In this document: positions 16,384 to 25,600 of the stretch, piece after piece
Layout of the letters: every line of letters begins with the position of its first letter
How positions within the stretch are numbered: the stretch's first letter is position 1
NCBI RefSeq assembly: GCF_022664455.2
Contig: NZ_JAKRKC020000001.1
Span: 6,081,001 to 6,145,000, forward strand
Direction: 5' to 3'
Length of the DNA stretch: 64,000 nt
From: Actinomadura luzonensis
GTDB taxonomy: Bacteria; Actinomycetota; Actinomycetes; Streptosporangiales; Streptosporangiaceae
The notes under the pieces: model-generated
Told to the model about the DNA's origin: nothing
Databases searched by the model: none
What the model saw: only the letters and a program-made list of their open reading frames with translations
Program-made: the position numbers and the translations under genes

Positions 16384-17070
16384 TCCAACCGTAGAAGCGC
16401 GCGACCATGAACGCAAGTTGAGCGGCGCCTTCCCGCAGAAGTCGCTGATCAGCACGCGCACGCCCGAGGGCGCACGGCGTGTCGGCCGGGCCGGCGTCAC
16501 ACCCATTGCTGACCGCCACGGTGGTGAACAAACCTCACAACGGTATCGGACACCACGCACCACTCGACCGCCCCTCCCCCACCCCAGCTCAGACCCCTTT
16601 TCGCACCTCGTGCCCGCCCCACCCCACCCCGTCCCGCACCACTCTCTCCTCGCGCCCACCGCGCCCACGTCCACCCCGCGCCACTCGCCCCCACACATGC
16701 ACCCGGCGCCGGCCGCGACACTGCCACCCGGCTCTGCCGCTCCGCCTCCACCCGGATCCGGCCGCTTCACGTCCACCCGGATCCGGCCGCTTCCCGTCCA
16801 CCCGGATCCGGCCGCTCCCCGTCCACCCGGATCCGGCCGCTTCACGTCCACCCGGATCCGCTCGCTCCCGTCCACCTGGCTCCGCCTGCTCAACGCCGCC
16901 GACCCCGCAGGTCCGCCCACGACGCACTGAGCCGCCCATCACATGCCGCCCCTGTGCGGGCGCCCGTGAACCACCACGCCTGGCCGCGACGCGGGTATGG
17001 GCCACCGCCCCCGCGACCACCCCAACGGACTCACCGCCCTTCCCAGGGCGGCTCCGTACAGGGGCGGCGG
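16384..17070. other. 687-bp non-coding stretch between the nrdR promoter and the LysM gene
   Basis: No reading frame here has a ribosome binding site and protein-like composition. The stretch is very C-rich on the plus strand from 16560 on and contains the five-copy 25-bp tandem repeat listed separately. The part next to the NrdR boxes (16384-16560) is less biased and may hold promoter-distal sites. I see no RNA gene. Confidence 0.5.
16749..16872. repeat. 25-bp tandem repeat, five copies
   Basis: Units begin CACCCGGATCCGGCCGC and end with variants of TTCACGTC. Copies are 16749-16773, 16774-16798, 16799-16823, 16824-16848 and a 24-bp fifth copy at 16849-16872. The first four differ at only two positions near the 3' end. 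Each unit contains the palindrome CCGGATCCGG. The array is intergenic. Confidence 0.85.
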
Positions 17071-19050
17071 TCAGTGGACGACTGCGGCGATGTCCCTCGG
17101 CACGAACAGCCGCGCACCGGGCTGAATGATCGAGTCCGGTAAGCCGTTGAGCCGCTTGATCTCCTCCACCACGGCCCCGGGGTCCTCACCCCCGGACAGC
17201 ACGTCGGCGATCTCCCACAACGTGTCCCCTTGGTGAACCTCCACCCAGGGCAGCCCGGCATGACTCGGCACCACGACCTTCACCGCCGCATGACCGGCCG
17301 CGCGGGTACCGAGCCAGAACCCGCCCAACGACAACAACGCCACCGCCACCACCAGCACGGCCCGCCCGCGCCGCGTCAACCGCAGCGGCGGCGCACCCGT
17401 CCGCCCGGAGTCCGCACTCGCCTGTGCGCCCGTCCGGGCGGCAGCCCCAGCCGGGCGCCCGGGCAGAACGGCCGCATCCCCGATCTTGGCGTTCCGGCCT
17501 TTGACGTTCCGGGCTCCGCCGTTCGCCGCCTTGAGGTTCCTGCCCCGTCCGTCCCTGGCCCGCATGTTGCCGGCTCTGCCGGTTCCAGCATCACCATTGC
17601 CCGCCCTGCCGTTTCGCGCACTGCCGTTGCGGGCCTTGCCGTCTCTGTCACGGAGGCTTGCGACCGTCGCATTCCCGGCTTCACGGTCTCTGCCTCGGAG
17701 GTTCCCTGCTCGGGCACGCCTGGTTGGGTAGCCCTCGGTCTGGGGGCTTCTCGCTCGGACGTGTCCGCCTTCGTCACGCCTGGCCCGGGAGTCCTCTGTT
17801 CGCGTGTTCCCGGCTTCGGCACTTCGAGCCCTTGCGTCCCTGGCGGCCGTTACGTTCTCGGCCGACAAGTCGCGCTCCACAGCGCGCAGCTTCACCGGCT
17901 GTGTCACCTGCTTACCGCGCTTTCGTCCCGCCTTCGCCTCCTTCGTCTTACGGGGGCGGCGCTCGACCGAGCCGTCGCGATCTGCTGAGCCGTCCCTGCC
18001 ACGGGAGCCGTTCCGCCAGCTCGTGTCGCCTCGCGCAGTACGACCGGCGGCACCGTCCAGAGCACGTATGCCAGCACCACGCCGCGCTGGGAGAGCGCCG
18101 TTCCGGCCTGCGTCACCGCCGTCCGGCCTCGCGGTGGCGTCCGCGGTACCGGTGTCGATGCCTTCGCGCCCGGTCGCGTCGGCCTTCTTCGAGGCGGTTC
18201 GCGTCAGGAAGCGGGGGCGCAGGCGGAAGAGGGGGCGACGCAAGGTAAGGCGGAGTCGTCTGCCGGTCCCGGGCCCTCCCCGACCCGTACCGGCTGCCGT
18301 CTCCGCTCCGTCTCGCCCGTCACCTTCGCCGAGGGGGCCCGGTCTCCGCGTCACGCTCCCGGAGGCGCGTGTCGCCGCTCTCACCCAGTCCGGCTCGGTG
18401 ACGGACCTGTCGGCCGTACGCCTCGCGACCGGCGTGGGGCCACCGGGCGGCGGGCCTCGCCTGACCGTCTCCAGAGCCTCGCGCGTCTCGGACGAGTCCC
18501 CGTCCGCACCCGCACGGCGTCGTGTGGACCGGCCGGTCTTCGACGCGGCGCGCGGCCCGGAACCAGAGCCGAACCTGGCGTCGGCGCCGCAGTCGGGGCC
18601 GGCGCTGCAGTCGGAGCCGACGCGCGAGCCGGAGCCGACGTGCGAGCCGGAGCCAACGGTGGGGCCGGAGCCGACGCCGGAGCGCGAGCGGGACCCAGCG
18701 CTGCTACCGGAGCCGGAGCGCGCCCCAGAGCCAGCGCTGTGGCCGGAGCCAGCGCTGTGGCCGGAGCCAGAGGGCGGGTCGGAGTCGGCGTCGGGGCGGG
18801 GTGGGGGGACCAGGCGCAGCCGGGGCCTCCCCTGCCCCGGGCCGCCACCCGAACCGCCTCCGGATGAGGATCCTCCACGCCTTCCCGAACCACCTGCACG
18901 GAGCCCCAACCTCTTGCCGGGATTTTCGCGGGGGCCGAGACCCTCCCGCGTATTGTCTTCACGTCGGCCCTTACTCTGCGTGGCGTCGGCGATGAGGGTG
19001 AGGCGTTTGGCGTCTTCGCTGGTCGTGTCCGTGTTTGTGGTCGTTCGCAT
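17071..19050 (-). CDS. LysM-domain membrane protein with giant disordered linker (SOS-linked)
   Basis: A 659-residue protein. Only the last 100 residues are folded: a transmembrane helix at about 563-580 (AVLVVAVALLSLGGFWLG) and a LysM domain at about 601-652 (PWVEVHQGDTLWEIADVLSGG, NGLPDSIIQPGARLFVPRD), placing LysM outside to bind peptidoglycan. Actinobacterial homologues next to lexA are usually about 100-250 aa. Here residues 30-555 are a Gly/Ser/Arg/Ala-rich repeat region (GSGHSAGSGHSAGSG; ARNGSARNGRAGNG) with relaxed codon bias. ATG 19050 has a GGGAGG ribosome binding site. It is divergent from lexA across three SOS-box-like sites. Position and domain suggest a YneA-like SOS-induced division inhibitor; that role is an inference. 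Confidence 0.78.
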   Translation of the reverse strand: MRTTTNTDTTSEDAKRLTLIADATQSKGRREDNTREGLGPRENPGKRLGLRAGGSGRRGGSSSGGGSGGGPGQGRPRLRLVPPPRPDADSDPPSGSGHSAGSGHSAGSGARSGSGSSAGSRSRSGVGSGPTVGSGSHVGSGSRVGSDCSAGPDCGADARFGSGSGPRAASKTGRSTRRRAGADGDSSETREALETVRRGPPPGGPTPVARRTADRSVTEPDWVRAATRASGSVTRRPGPLGEGDGRDGAETAAGTGRGGPGTGRRLRLTLRRPLFRLRPRFLTRTASKKADATGREGIDTGTADATARPDGGDAGRNGALPARRGAGIRALDGAAGRTARGDTSWRNGSRGRDGSADRDGSVERRPRKTKEAKAGRKRGKQVTQPVKLRAVERDLSAENVTAARDARARSAEAGNTRTEDSRARRDEGGHVRARSPQTEGYPTRRARAGNLRGRDREAGNATVASLRDRDGKARNGSARNGRAGNGDAGTGRAGNMRARDGRGRNLKAANGGARNVKGRNAKIGDAAVLPGRPAGAAARTGAQASADSGRTGAPPLRLTRRGRAVLVVAVALLSLGGFWLGTRAAGHAAVKVVVPSHAGLPWVEVHQGDTLWEIADVLSGGEDPGAVVEEIKRLNGLPDSIIQPGARLFVPRDIAAVVH

Positions 19051-19102
19051 GGATGACCTCCCGCCGTGTGGCCTGAGGAAAAGGCCGAATAAGATCAGCA
19101 AA

Positions 19103-19187
19103 TCGAACACGGTGTCGATCGAACTCCCGTACGATGTTGTACACCACACTGGCGACAAATTCGAGGAAGACTCGAACAATTGTTTGA
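19103..19187. promoter_or_regulatory. Three SOS-box-like sites between LysM gene and lexA
   Basis: TCGAACAATTGTTTGA at 19172-19187 fits the actinobacterial LexA box TCGAAC-N4-GTTYGA without mismatch in the arms. TCGAACACGGTGTCGA (19103-19118) and TCGAACTCCCGTACGA (19119-19134) each differ from it at one arm position and abut end to end. The strong box is nearer lexA, the two weaker ones nearer the LysM gene, in AT-richer DNA. Confidence 0.75.
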
Positions 19188-19286
19188 AGATGATCTTCAA
19201 GCGAGATACGGTCGCGGTGTGCGACGTCGAGACCACAGAACGGGAGGCCCGCCGGTGAGGCAGGCGTCCGGGCTAGGAGGAGCAGC

Positions 19287-19994
19287 ATGACCGAGCGGGA
19301 TGACACAAACGGGGTCAGCGACCTCGCGGTGCGCAGACGCGACTCCCTGGGCCTGACGCCCAGGCAGCGCAAGATCCTGGAAGTGATCCGCGACTCGGTG
19401 CAGCAGCGCGGATATCCGCCTTCCATGCGCGAGATCGGCGAGGCCGTGCAGCTGACGAGCACCTCCAGCGTGTCGCACCAGTTGACGGCGTTGCAGCGCA
19501 AGGGCTACCTCAGGCGCGACCCGCACCGGCCGCGCGCCCTTGAGGTGCGCCTGCCCGGTGAGCCCGTGATGTGGGTCGACCCCGACGCCACCGACGAGGA
19601 GCCCACGGTCAGCCGGCCCACCGCCGCCTATGTCCCGCTCGTCGGCCGCATCGCCGCCGGTGGGCCGATCCTCGCCGAGGAGAGCGTCGAGGACGTCTTC
19701 GCGCTGCCGAAGCAGCTCGTCGGCGAGGGCACCCTGTTCCTCCTGCAGGTCGCCGGTGACTCGATGATCGAGGCCGCCATCGCCGACGGCGACTGGGTGG
19801 TCGTGCGCCAGCAGCCCGTGGCGGAGAGCGGCGACATCGTGGCCGCCATGATCGACGGTGAGGCCACGGTCAAGACGTTCAAGCGCAAGGACGGCCACGT
19901 CTGGCTGGTCCCGCACAACCCGAACTACGAGCCGATCCCGGGCGACGAGGCCAGCGTCCTCGGCAAGGTCGTGGCGGTCCTGCGCCGGCTCTGA
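19287..19994 (+). CDS. lexA: LexA repressor
   Basis: A 235-residue SOS repressor. The winged helix spans about 22-90 (LTPRQRKILEVIRDSVQQRGYPPSMREIGEAV, SVSHQLTALQRKGYLRRDP). The self-cleavage site is A124-G125 in GRIAAGGP; the catalytic dyad is S159 in GDSM and K196 in ATVKTF. On RecA activation it cleaves itself and frees SOS genes. ATG 19287 follows AGGAGGAGC. A long acidic linker (97-110) separates the domains. It is divergent from the LysM gene and probably autoregulated by the box at 19172-19187. Confidence 0.97.
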   Translation: MTERDDTNGVSDLAVRRRDSLGLTPRQRKILEVIRDSVQQRGYPPSMREIGEAVQLTSTSSVSHQLTALQRKGYLRRDPHRPRALEVRLPGEPVMWVDPDATDEEPTVSRPTAAYVPLVGRIAAGGPILAEESVEDVFALPKQLVGEGTLFLLQVAGDSMIEAAIADGDWVVVRQQPVAESGDIVAAMIDGEATVKTFKRKDGHVWLVPHNPNYEPIPGDEASVLGKVVAVLRRL

Positions 19995-20477
19995 GAGCGG
20001 CGATGATCGGCGGGTAGGGCGCGCGTCACTCGCCTGCGCCGCGTCACGGCGCGCGCCAAAGAAGACAGAGACGATGGGCGACGAAGACGAGCGAGGACGG
20101 GGTACGGCACCGCATCGCCGACCCCGGGCCTGGATACGGCACCGACTCGCCAACTCCGAGTCCATGTCCCGGTCCGCACCACGACTCCGCCTCACACGAT
20201 CCGGCCTTCACACGATCCCGCTCCCAGTACGACCACACCCTGATCTGATGCAACCCCGACCCTGACCTGGTCACTCCCCGAGCCTGCCGCCCTACGCCTT
20301 AGCTGTTCCGGGCTGGCTTCGTTGTCGCCGTACGCCGCGCCGCGCCACAGGTGGCCCCTCGCCTTGGTCCAACTCCTCCACACAACGCCCGGGGTCTCCG
20401 TGGGGGTGGCTTGTCGGGGATGCATCTGAGCTCGCCGGTTCTCGGAGTTGGGTCCGGACCGGTGCAGGGCGGGGGCT
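19995..20477. other. 483-bp stretch without a recognisable gene
   Basis: Short frames exist but none has a convincing start or composition. Two imperfect direct repeats starting TACGGCACCG lie near 20102 and 20136. No terminator with a T tract is visible after lexA. Confidence 0.45.
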
Positions 20478-21320
20478 TCAGCGGGCGGTGTAGAGGGCGT
20501 GGGCGGCGTCGATGGCTTCGGCGGCGAAGCCCAGGACGTCCTGGCGGCGTTCGAAAGGCGAGCCGTACAGCGAGCGCCGGGGCGTGCCGAAGTCGTCGCC
20601 GAGGCTCGACAGCAGGCCGCCGAGCGACGGCCGCGCCGCGTCCTCCTCGCGCAGGCGCAGCGCCTCGCGCACGACGCGGCGCCAGCGCTCCGGGAACGCC
20701 TGCAGCGCGTACCGGGCGGCGCCCGTCTTGGAGGTCAGCTCGCCGGTCGCCAGCGTGTAGTGCAGCCGGGAGATGCCGGTGACGATCCACACGGTCGCGT
20801 AGCCGCCGAGCGCCGCGAGGCTCCAGGCGCGCACCGGGCTCGCGGCCCGGCTCACCAGGCGGCGCCAGTAGCGGTCGAGGTTGTCGTCGGTCCACGCGGC
20901 GAGGACCGCTGGATCGCTCCAGATCTCGATCTCGCCCGGCTTGGGGCCCCGGCAGGTGACGCCGTGGCGGGCGAGGGTGTGCCAGGTGACGGGGTTGACG
21001 CCGCCTCGCGGGTTGAGCTTGCCGGCGTGGGCCTGGGGGCGGGCGCCGAGGCCGCAGGGGTTGCTGCGGAGGTCGTCCCAGGTGAGGTAGACGCCCTCGA
21101 ACGGGTGCACGCCGAGGTTGGTGTGGATGCGGGTGAGCACCTCGACGGGCGGGGCGGCCGAGGTGACCGCGACGAAGTCCACGTCGCTCGTGGTGGGGTG
21201 GTAGTCGTCGAGGGCCGCCGAACCCTCCAGGTAGAGCCCTTCGACCAGCCCCGGTGCCTCCGCGTCGGCCAGCGACAGGTACATCTCGACGATCGCGTCG
21301 ATCTTCGGGTGGGGGGTCAT
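20478..21320 (-). CDS. Aminoglycoside-adenylyltransferase-like nucleotidyltransferase
   Basis: A 280-residue protein. GLYLEGSAALDDYHPTTSDVDFVAV at 28-52 is the nucleotidyltransferase motif (GS...D.D) with both metal-binding Asp. The C-terminal helical half (AWTDDNLDRYWRRLVSRA, GYATVWIVTGISRLHYTLATGE, SKTGAARYALQAFPERW) resembles the AadA-type DUF4111 domain. AadA enzymes adenylate streptomycin or spectinomycin, but this version is diverged and longer, so resistance cannot be assumed. It is divergent from the PatB-like gene with 65 bases between. Confidence 0.8.
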   Translation of the reverse strand: MTPHPKIDAIVEMYLSLADAEAPGLVEGLYLEGSAALDDYHPTTSDVDFVAVTSAAPPVEVLTRIHTNLGVHPFEGVYLTWDDLRSNPCGLGARPQAHAGKLNPRGGVNPVTWHTLARHGVTCRGPKPGEIEIWSDPAVLAAWTDDNLDRYWRRLVSRAASPVRAWSLAALGGYATVWIVTGISRLHYTLATGELTSKTGAARYALQAFPERWRRVVREALRLREEDAARPSLGGLLSSLGDDFGTPRRSLYGSPFERRQDVLGFAAEAIDAAHALYTAR

Positions 21321-21385
21321 GGCCGCTCAGCCTGCCACAGGTCGTGCCACCGCCTCATCACAATGCCAAATCTTAGAATGATGCC

Positions 21386-22501
21386 GTGAATGACGCATAC
21401 AGCCCAGAAGACCTCAAGGCACGAAATGACGGCTTCAAGTGGTCGAAAGCTGGGCCTGGGGTCATTCCGGCCTGGATCGCCGACATGGACCTGCCCACGG
21501 CCCCGCCGGTCATCGAGGCCCTGGCCCGCCGCGCCCACGGCGACCTCGGCTATCCCGCCTGGCTCGACCTGCCCAACGCGGGCCCGCTGGCGGAGGCGTT
21601 CGCCGAGCGCATGGCCGCCCGGTACGGCTGGAGCCCCAACCCCTCCCACGTCCGCGCCTTCTGCGACATCAACCAGTCCCTGCAGGTGCTGCTGAACGTC
21701 TGGACCCGGCCGGGCGACGGCGTGGCCCTGCACACCCCCGCCTACCACCCGTTCCTGGGGACGCTGCAGGTCATGGAGCGGCCCCTGGTCCCGATCCAGG
21801 CCGAGCCGGACGGCGACTCGTGGCGGTTCGTCCTGCCCGGCGACCTGACGGGCTGCCGGGTGCTCCTGCTGGTCAACCCGCACAACCCGACCGGCCGCGT
21901 CCTCACCCGGGAGGAGCTGGAGGAGCTGGCCGAGCTCGCCGAACGCCACGACCTGCTGGTCATCGCCGACGAGATCCACGCCGACCTGACCTTCGCCCCG
22001 AACCAGCACATCCCGTTCGCCACGATCGCGCCCGAGCGGACGGTGACGCTCACCTCCGCCACCAAGGCGTTCAACCTGGGCGGCATCCGCTGCTCGGTGG
22101 CCCACCTCGGGCACGAGGGCGTGCGCAAGGCCCTGGCCGCGCAGCCGCCGTTCCTGTTCGGCTCGGCGAACCTGTTCGGGGTGGAGGCGACCGTGGCCGC
22201 GTGGCGGCACGGGGACGCCTGGCTGGGGGAGGTCGTGGCGCTGCTGGACCGCAACCGGCGGGCCATCGGCGAGCGGCTGCCCTCCTCCGTGTACGGGTAC
22301 CGCATGCCGCAGGCCACCTACCTCGCCTGGCTGCACGTGGGGCGGGAGGGGATGGCGGAGGTCATCGAGCGGCAGGCCAAGGTGCTGCTGAACGACGGGG
22401 CGGCGTTCGGGCCGGGAGGCGCGGAGTACGTGCGGCTGAACTTCGCCACCTCCGAGGCCATTCTCGACGAGATCCTGCGGCGGCTGGCGCGGATCGCCTG
22501 A
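21386..22501 (+). CDS. MalY/PatB family PLP-dependent aminotransferase (cystathionine beta-lyase-like)
   Basis: A 371-residue fold-type I enzyme. The opening FKWSKAGPGVIPAWIADMDLPTAPPV and LGYP are typical of the PatB branch. NPHNPTGRVLT and the PLP-binding K227 in SATKAFNLGGIRC are intact, as is the late RLNFATSEAIL with the carboxylate-binding Arg. Such enzymes cleave cystathionine or Cys conjugates, or transaminate. The start is GTG 21386. Downstream is a hairpin (22511-22542) and a 33-bp repeat array. Confidence 0.88.
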   Translation: MNDAYSPEDLKARNDGFKWSKAGPGVIPAWIADMDLPTAPPVIEALARRAHGDLGYPAWLDLPNAGPLAEAFAERMAARYGWSPNPSHVRAFCDINQSLQVLLNVWTRPGDGVALHTPAYHPFLGTLQVMERPLVPIQAEPDGDSWRFVLPGDLTGCRVLLLVNPHNPTGRVLTREELEELAELAERHDLLVIADEIHADLTFAPNQHIPFATIAPERTVTLTSATKAFNLGGIRCSVAHLGHEGVRKALAAQPPFLFGSANLFGVEATVAAWRHGDAWLGEVVALLDRNRRAIGERLPSSVYGYRMPQATYLAWLHVGREGMAEVIERQAKVLLNDGAAFGPGGAEYVRLNFATSEAILDEILRRLARIA

Positions 22502-22510
22502 CGCCGGCCC

Positions 22511-22542
22511 GCACCCTCCGGCCGAGCGGGGACGGAGGGTGC
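22511..22542 (+). terminator. Hairpin after the PatB-like gene
   Basis: GCACCCTCC at 22511-22519 pairs with GGAGGGTGC at 22534-22542, a 9-bp stem with a 14-base loop starting 9 bases past the stop codon. There is no T tract, as is common in actinobacteria, so termination is plausible but unproven. Confidence 0.45.
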
Positions 22543-22668
22543 GGGACAGGACGGAAGCGGGAGCATCCGAGGGTGCGGGTCAGGGCAGGAGCGGAGGGAC
22601 GGAGGGTGCGGGTCAGGGCAGGAGCGGAGGGGCGGAGGGCGCGGGTCAGGGCAGGGGCGGGAGGGCCG
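22535..22668. repeat. 33-34-bp tandem repeat, four copies
   Basis: Units start GAGGGTGCGGG. Copies are 22535-22568 (diverged), 22569-22601, 22602-22634 and 22635-22668. The middle two differ by one base. The last copy enters the 3' end of the tricorn-like gene and encodes its Pro-rich tail (PPALPPLP), so the array has extended into coding sequence. Confidence 0.75.
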
Positions 22669-25600
22669 GAGGGGTGGCGGGCGGGTGCTCGGCGAGGGTG
22701 GCGAGCGCCAGCTCGATCGCCCGGTCGAGCTGCGGGTCACGCCCCGCCACCCGGTCCTGCGGCGTCGCCACCACCTCGACGTCCGGCTCGACCCCGTAGT
22801 TCTCCACCCCCCAGCCGTGTCCTTCCAGCCAGAACGAGTACCGCGGCTGCGTCACCCGCGTCCCGTCCACCAGCTGGTACCGGGAGTCGATGCCGATCAC
22901 GCCGCCCCACGTCCGGGTGCCGACGAGGGGGCCGAGGCCGCGGTTCTTGATCCCGGCGCTCACGATGTCCCCGTCGGAGCCGGCGAACTCGTCCGTGACG
23001 GCGACGACCGGCCCGCGCGGCGAGTCGGCCGGGTAGCGGCGCGGCTCGAACCCGCGCGCCCGCACCCAGCCGGTGACCTTGCGCCCCAGCTTCTCCAGCA
23101 CCAGCTCCGACAGGTGGCCGCCGCTGTTGTCGCGGAGGTCCACGACGAGGCCGTCGTAGGCCATCTCGGTGCGCAGGTCGCGGTGGAACTGCGCCCAGCC
23201 GGAGGCCACCATGTCGGGCACGTGCAGGTAGCCGAGCCGCCCCCCGGACGCCTCGCGGACGTGCGCCCGCCGGCTCTCCACCCAGTCGTGGTAGCGCAGC
23301 GCGGTCTCGTCGGCGAGCGGCTTGACCACGACGCGGCGCGTCTCGCCGCCGGAGCCCGGCCGGACGGTCAGCTCGACGGGCTGGTCCGCGGTGCCGGCCA
23401 GCAGGGCGGCGGGGCCGCGCACCGGGTCCACGGGCCGACCGCCCACGGCGACGATCGCGTCCCCGGGGCGGACGGCGACGCCGGGGGCGAGCAGCGGCGA
23501 GCGGGCCTCGTGGTCGGAGGACTCGCCGGCCAGGATGCGCTCGACCCGCCACACGCCGTCGGCGTCCTTGGCGAGGTCGGCGCCGAGCAGGCCCTGCCGG
23601 CGGCGCGGGTCGGGGCCGCCGCCGGGGCCGATGGCGTAGGCGTGGGAGGTGCCCAGCTCGCCCTGCGTCTCCCAGAGGAGGTCGATCAGCTCGGCATGGG
23701 TGCCGATGCGCGCGACGAGCGGTTCGTACCGGTCGAGGACGGCCTGCCAGTCGACGCCGTTCATGTCCTCGCGCCAGTAGTGGTCGCGCATGAGCCGGCC
23801 GGCCTCGCGGAAGCCCTGCCGCCACTCGGCGACGGGGTCGACGCGCACCGCGACGCGGTCGAGGTCGACGGTGACGACCTCGTCGCCCTCGGACGCGGCG
23901 CGGGTCTGCAGGCCGTTCTTGCCGTTGGTGACCAGGCGGGTGCCGTCGCCGCTGACCTCGAACGAGCGGATCTCCTTGCCCAGCTCGCTCTTGGCGCGCT
24001 TTTTGAGGTCGTAGCGTTCCAGCACCACCTCGTACGGCGCGTCGCTGCCGTCGCCGAGCTGGCCGGCCAGCGGGTAGCGCAGCCACAGCAGGGCGTCCTT
24101 GGCGGTGCGCAGGTTGCCGTAGCGGCCGGCAGGCACCGGCACGGGCACCACGCGCGAGCCCAGCCCTTCGGGGTCCACCTCGGTGCGCGGCGGCGTGTCG
24201 TCCTTCTTGTCGTCCTTGCCGCCGCCCGCCTTGTCGTCCTCGCCGTTGAAGCCGCGGCCCTGCAGCGAGGGGTCGAACGGCGAGGGCGTGTCGGCCTTGA
24301 GCGGCACCAGGTAGGGCTTGCAGCCCTGCGGGAAGGACATGTCGAAGACGTGGGCGTCGTAGACGGGGTCGAAGGTGCGCACCGACAGGAAGGCCAGGTG
24401 CTTGCCGTCCCTGGTGAACATCGGGTCGTAGTCGGCGAAACGGACCGGGGTCACGTCGATGACCGAGGTGCCGTCCACCCGTCCCATCCTGATCTGCGAC
24501 AGCGGCTCGTCGTGCGGGTGCACCCAGGCCAGCCACGAGGAGTCGGGCGAGAACGTCAGCCCGCTGAGGTCGCCCTGGCTGGTGCGGTCCAGCTCGCGCA
24601 GGTTGCCCGACTCCAGGTCCACGACGAGCAGCCGCCCGTCGTGGGTGGCGACGGCGGCGTGCTTGCCGTCGGGCGCGGCCTCCAGCTCCAGCACCCGGCC
24701 GAGCTGCCCGGCCGCCAGCGTGCGGACCTCGCCGCCGGGCGTGCCGATCTCCAGCCCTTCCTCGCCGCCGGCGTCGGAGACCCAGATGGCGTGCCCGTCG
24801 GCGTTCAGCACGCGCGGCAGGCGGACGCGCACGCCGGGCTCGGCGCGCAGCGTGCCGGCGGGGCCGTCGCGGTGCGGCATCCAGTGGGCGGTGCCGCGGA
24901 TCTCGACGACGCTGGCCCGGCCGGTGGTGTCCGGCGCGTACGCCCCCACCCGCAGCGGCGCCGGCCGCGAGGCCCGGCCGGGACGCGGGCCGCCGAGCCG
25001 GATGTCGAGCGGGCGCGGCTCGGCGTCCAGGCTCTCCAGCAGCCACAGGTCGCCGGCGTGGCTGTAGACGACGCGCTGCCCGTCGCCGGTCGCGTGCCGG
25101 GCGTAGAACTCCTCGTGCCCGCTGTGCCGGCGCAGGTCGGAGCCGTCGGGCAGGACCGAGTAGAGGTTGCCCGTGCCGTCGGGGTCGGCCAGGAAGACCA
25201 GCCGGTCGCCGATCCAGTTGACGGCCCAGTACTGCGCGGTGCTGTCGGCGAACAGCCGGGCGAACTCGCCGTCGCCGTCGGCGTCCACCCAGATCTTGCC
25301 GGCGGTGCCGCCGCGGTAGCGCTTCCACTGCGACGGCTCGCGCCACATGGGCGAGACGGTCGCGACGCGGTCGCCGCTGACGGCGACGTCGCTGACCCAG
25401 CCGTACGGCAGCCGGGTCGCGGGCCCGGCGTCGAGCGGCACCGCGTACGCCCAAGTGCGGCTGCGCGAGCCCTGCCCGGTCGCGCTGACGGCCAGCACGC
25501 CGCCGTCCGCGCTCCAGCCGCGCACCCGGGTGGTGGCGCTGCCCCAGAAGGTCAGCCGCTCGCCTTCCGGCCCGTCCACCTCGGCCGCGAAGACCTCGGG

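Noticed and set aside
16749..16872. CRISPR array from the 25-bp repeat
   Set aside because: Units are directly adjacent without spacers and no cas gene is present.
20478..21320. Streptomycin/spectinomycin resistance gene aadA
   Set aside because: Only the general nucleotidyltransferase and DUF4111-like regions match; divergence is too high to claim resistance.
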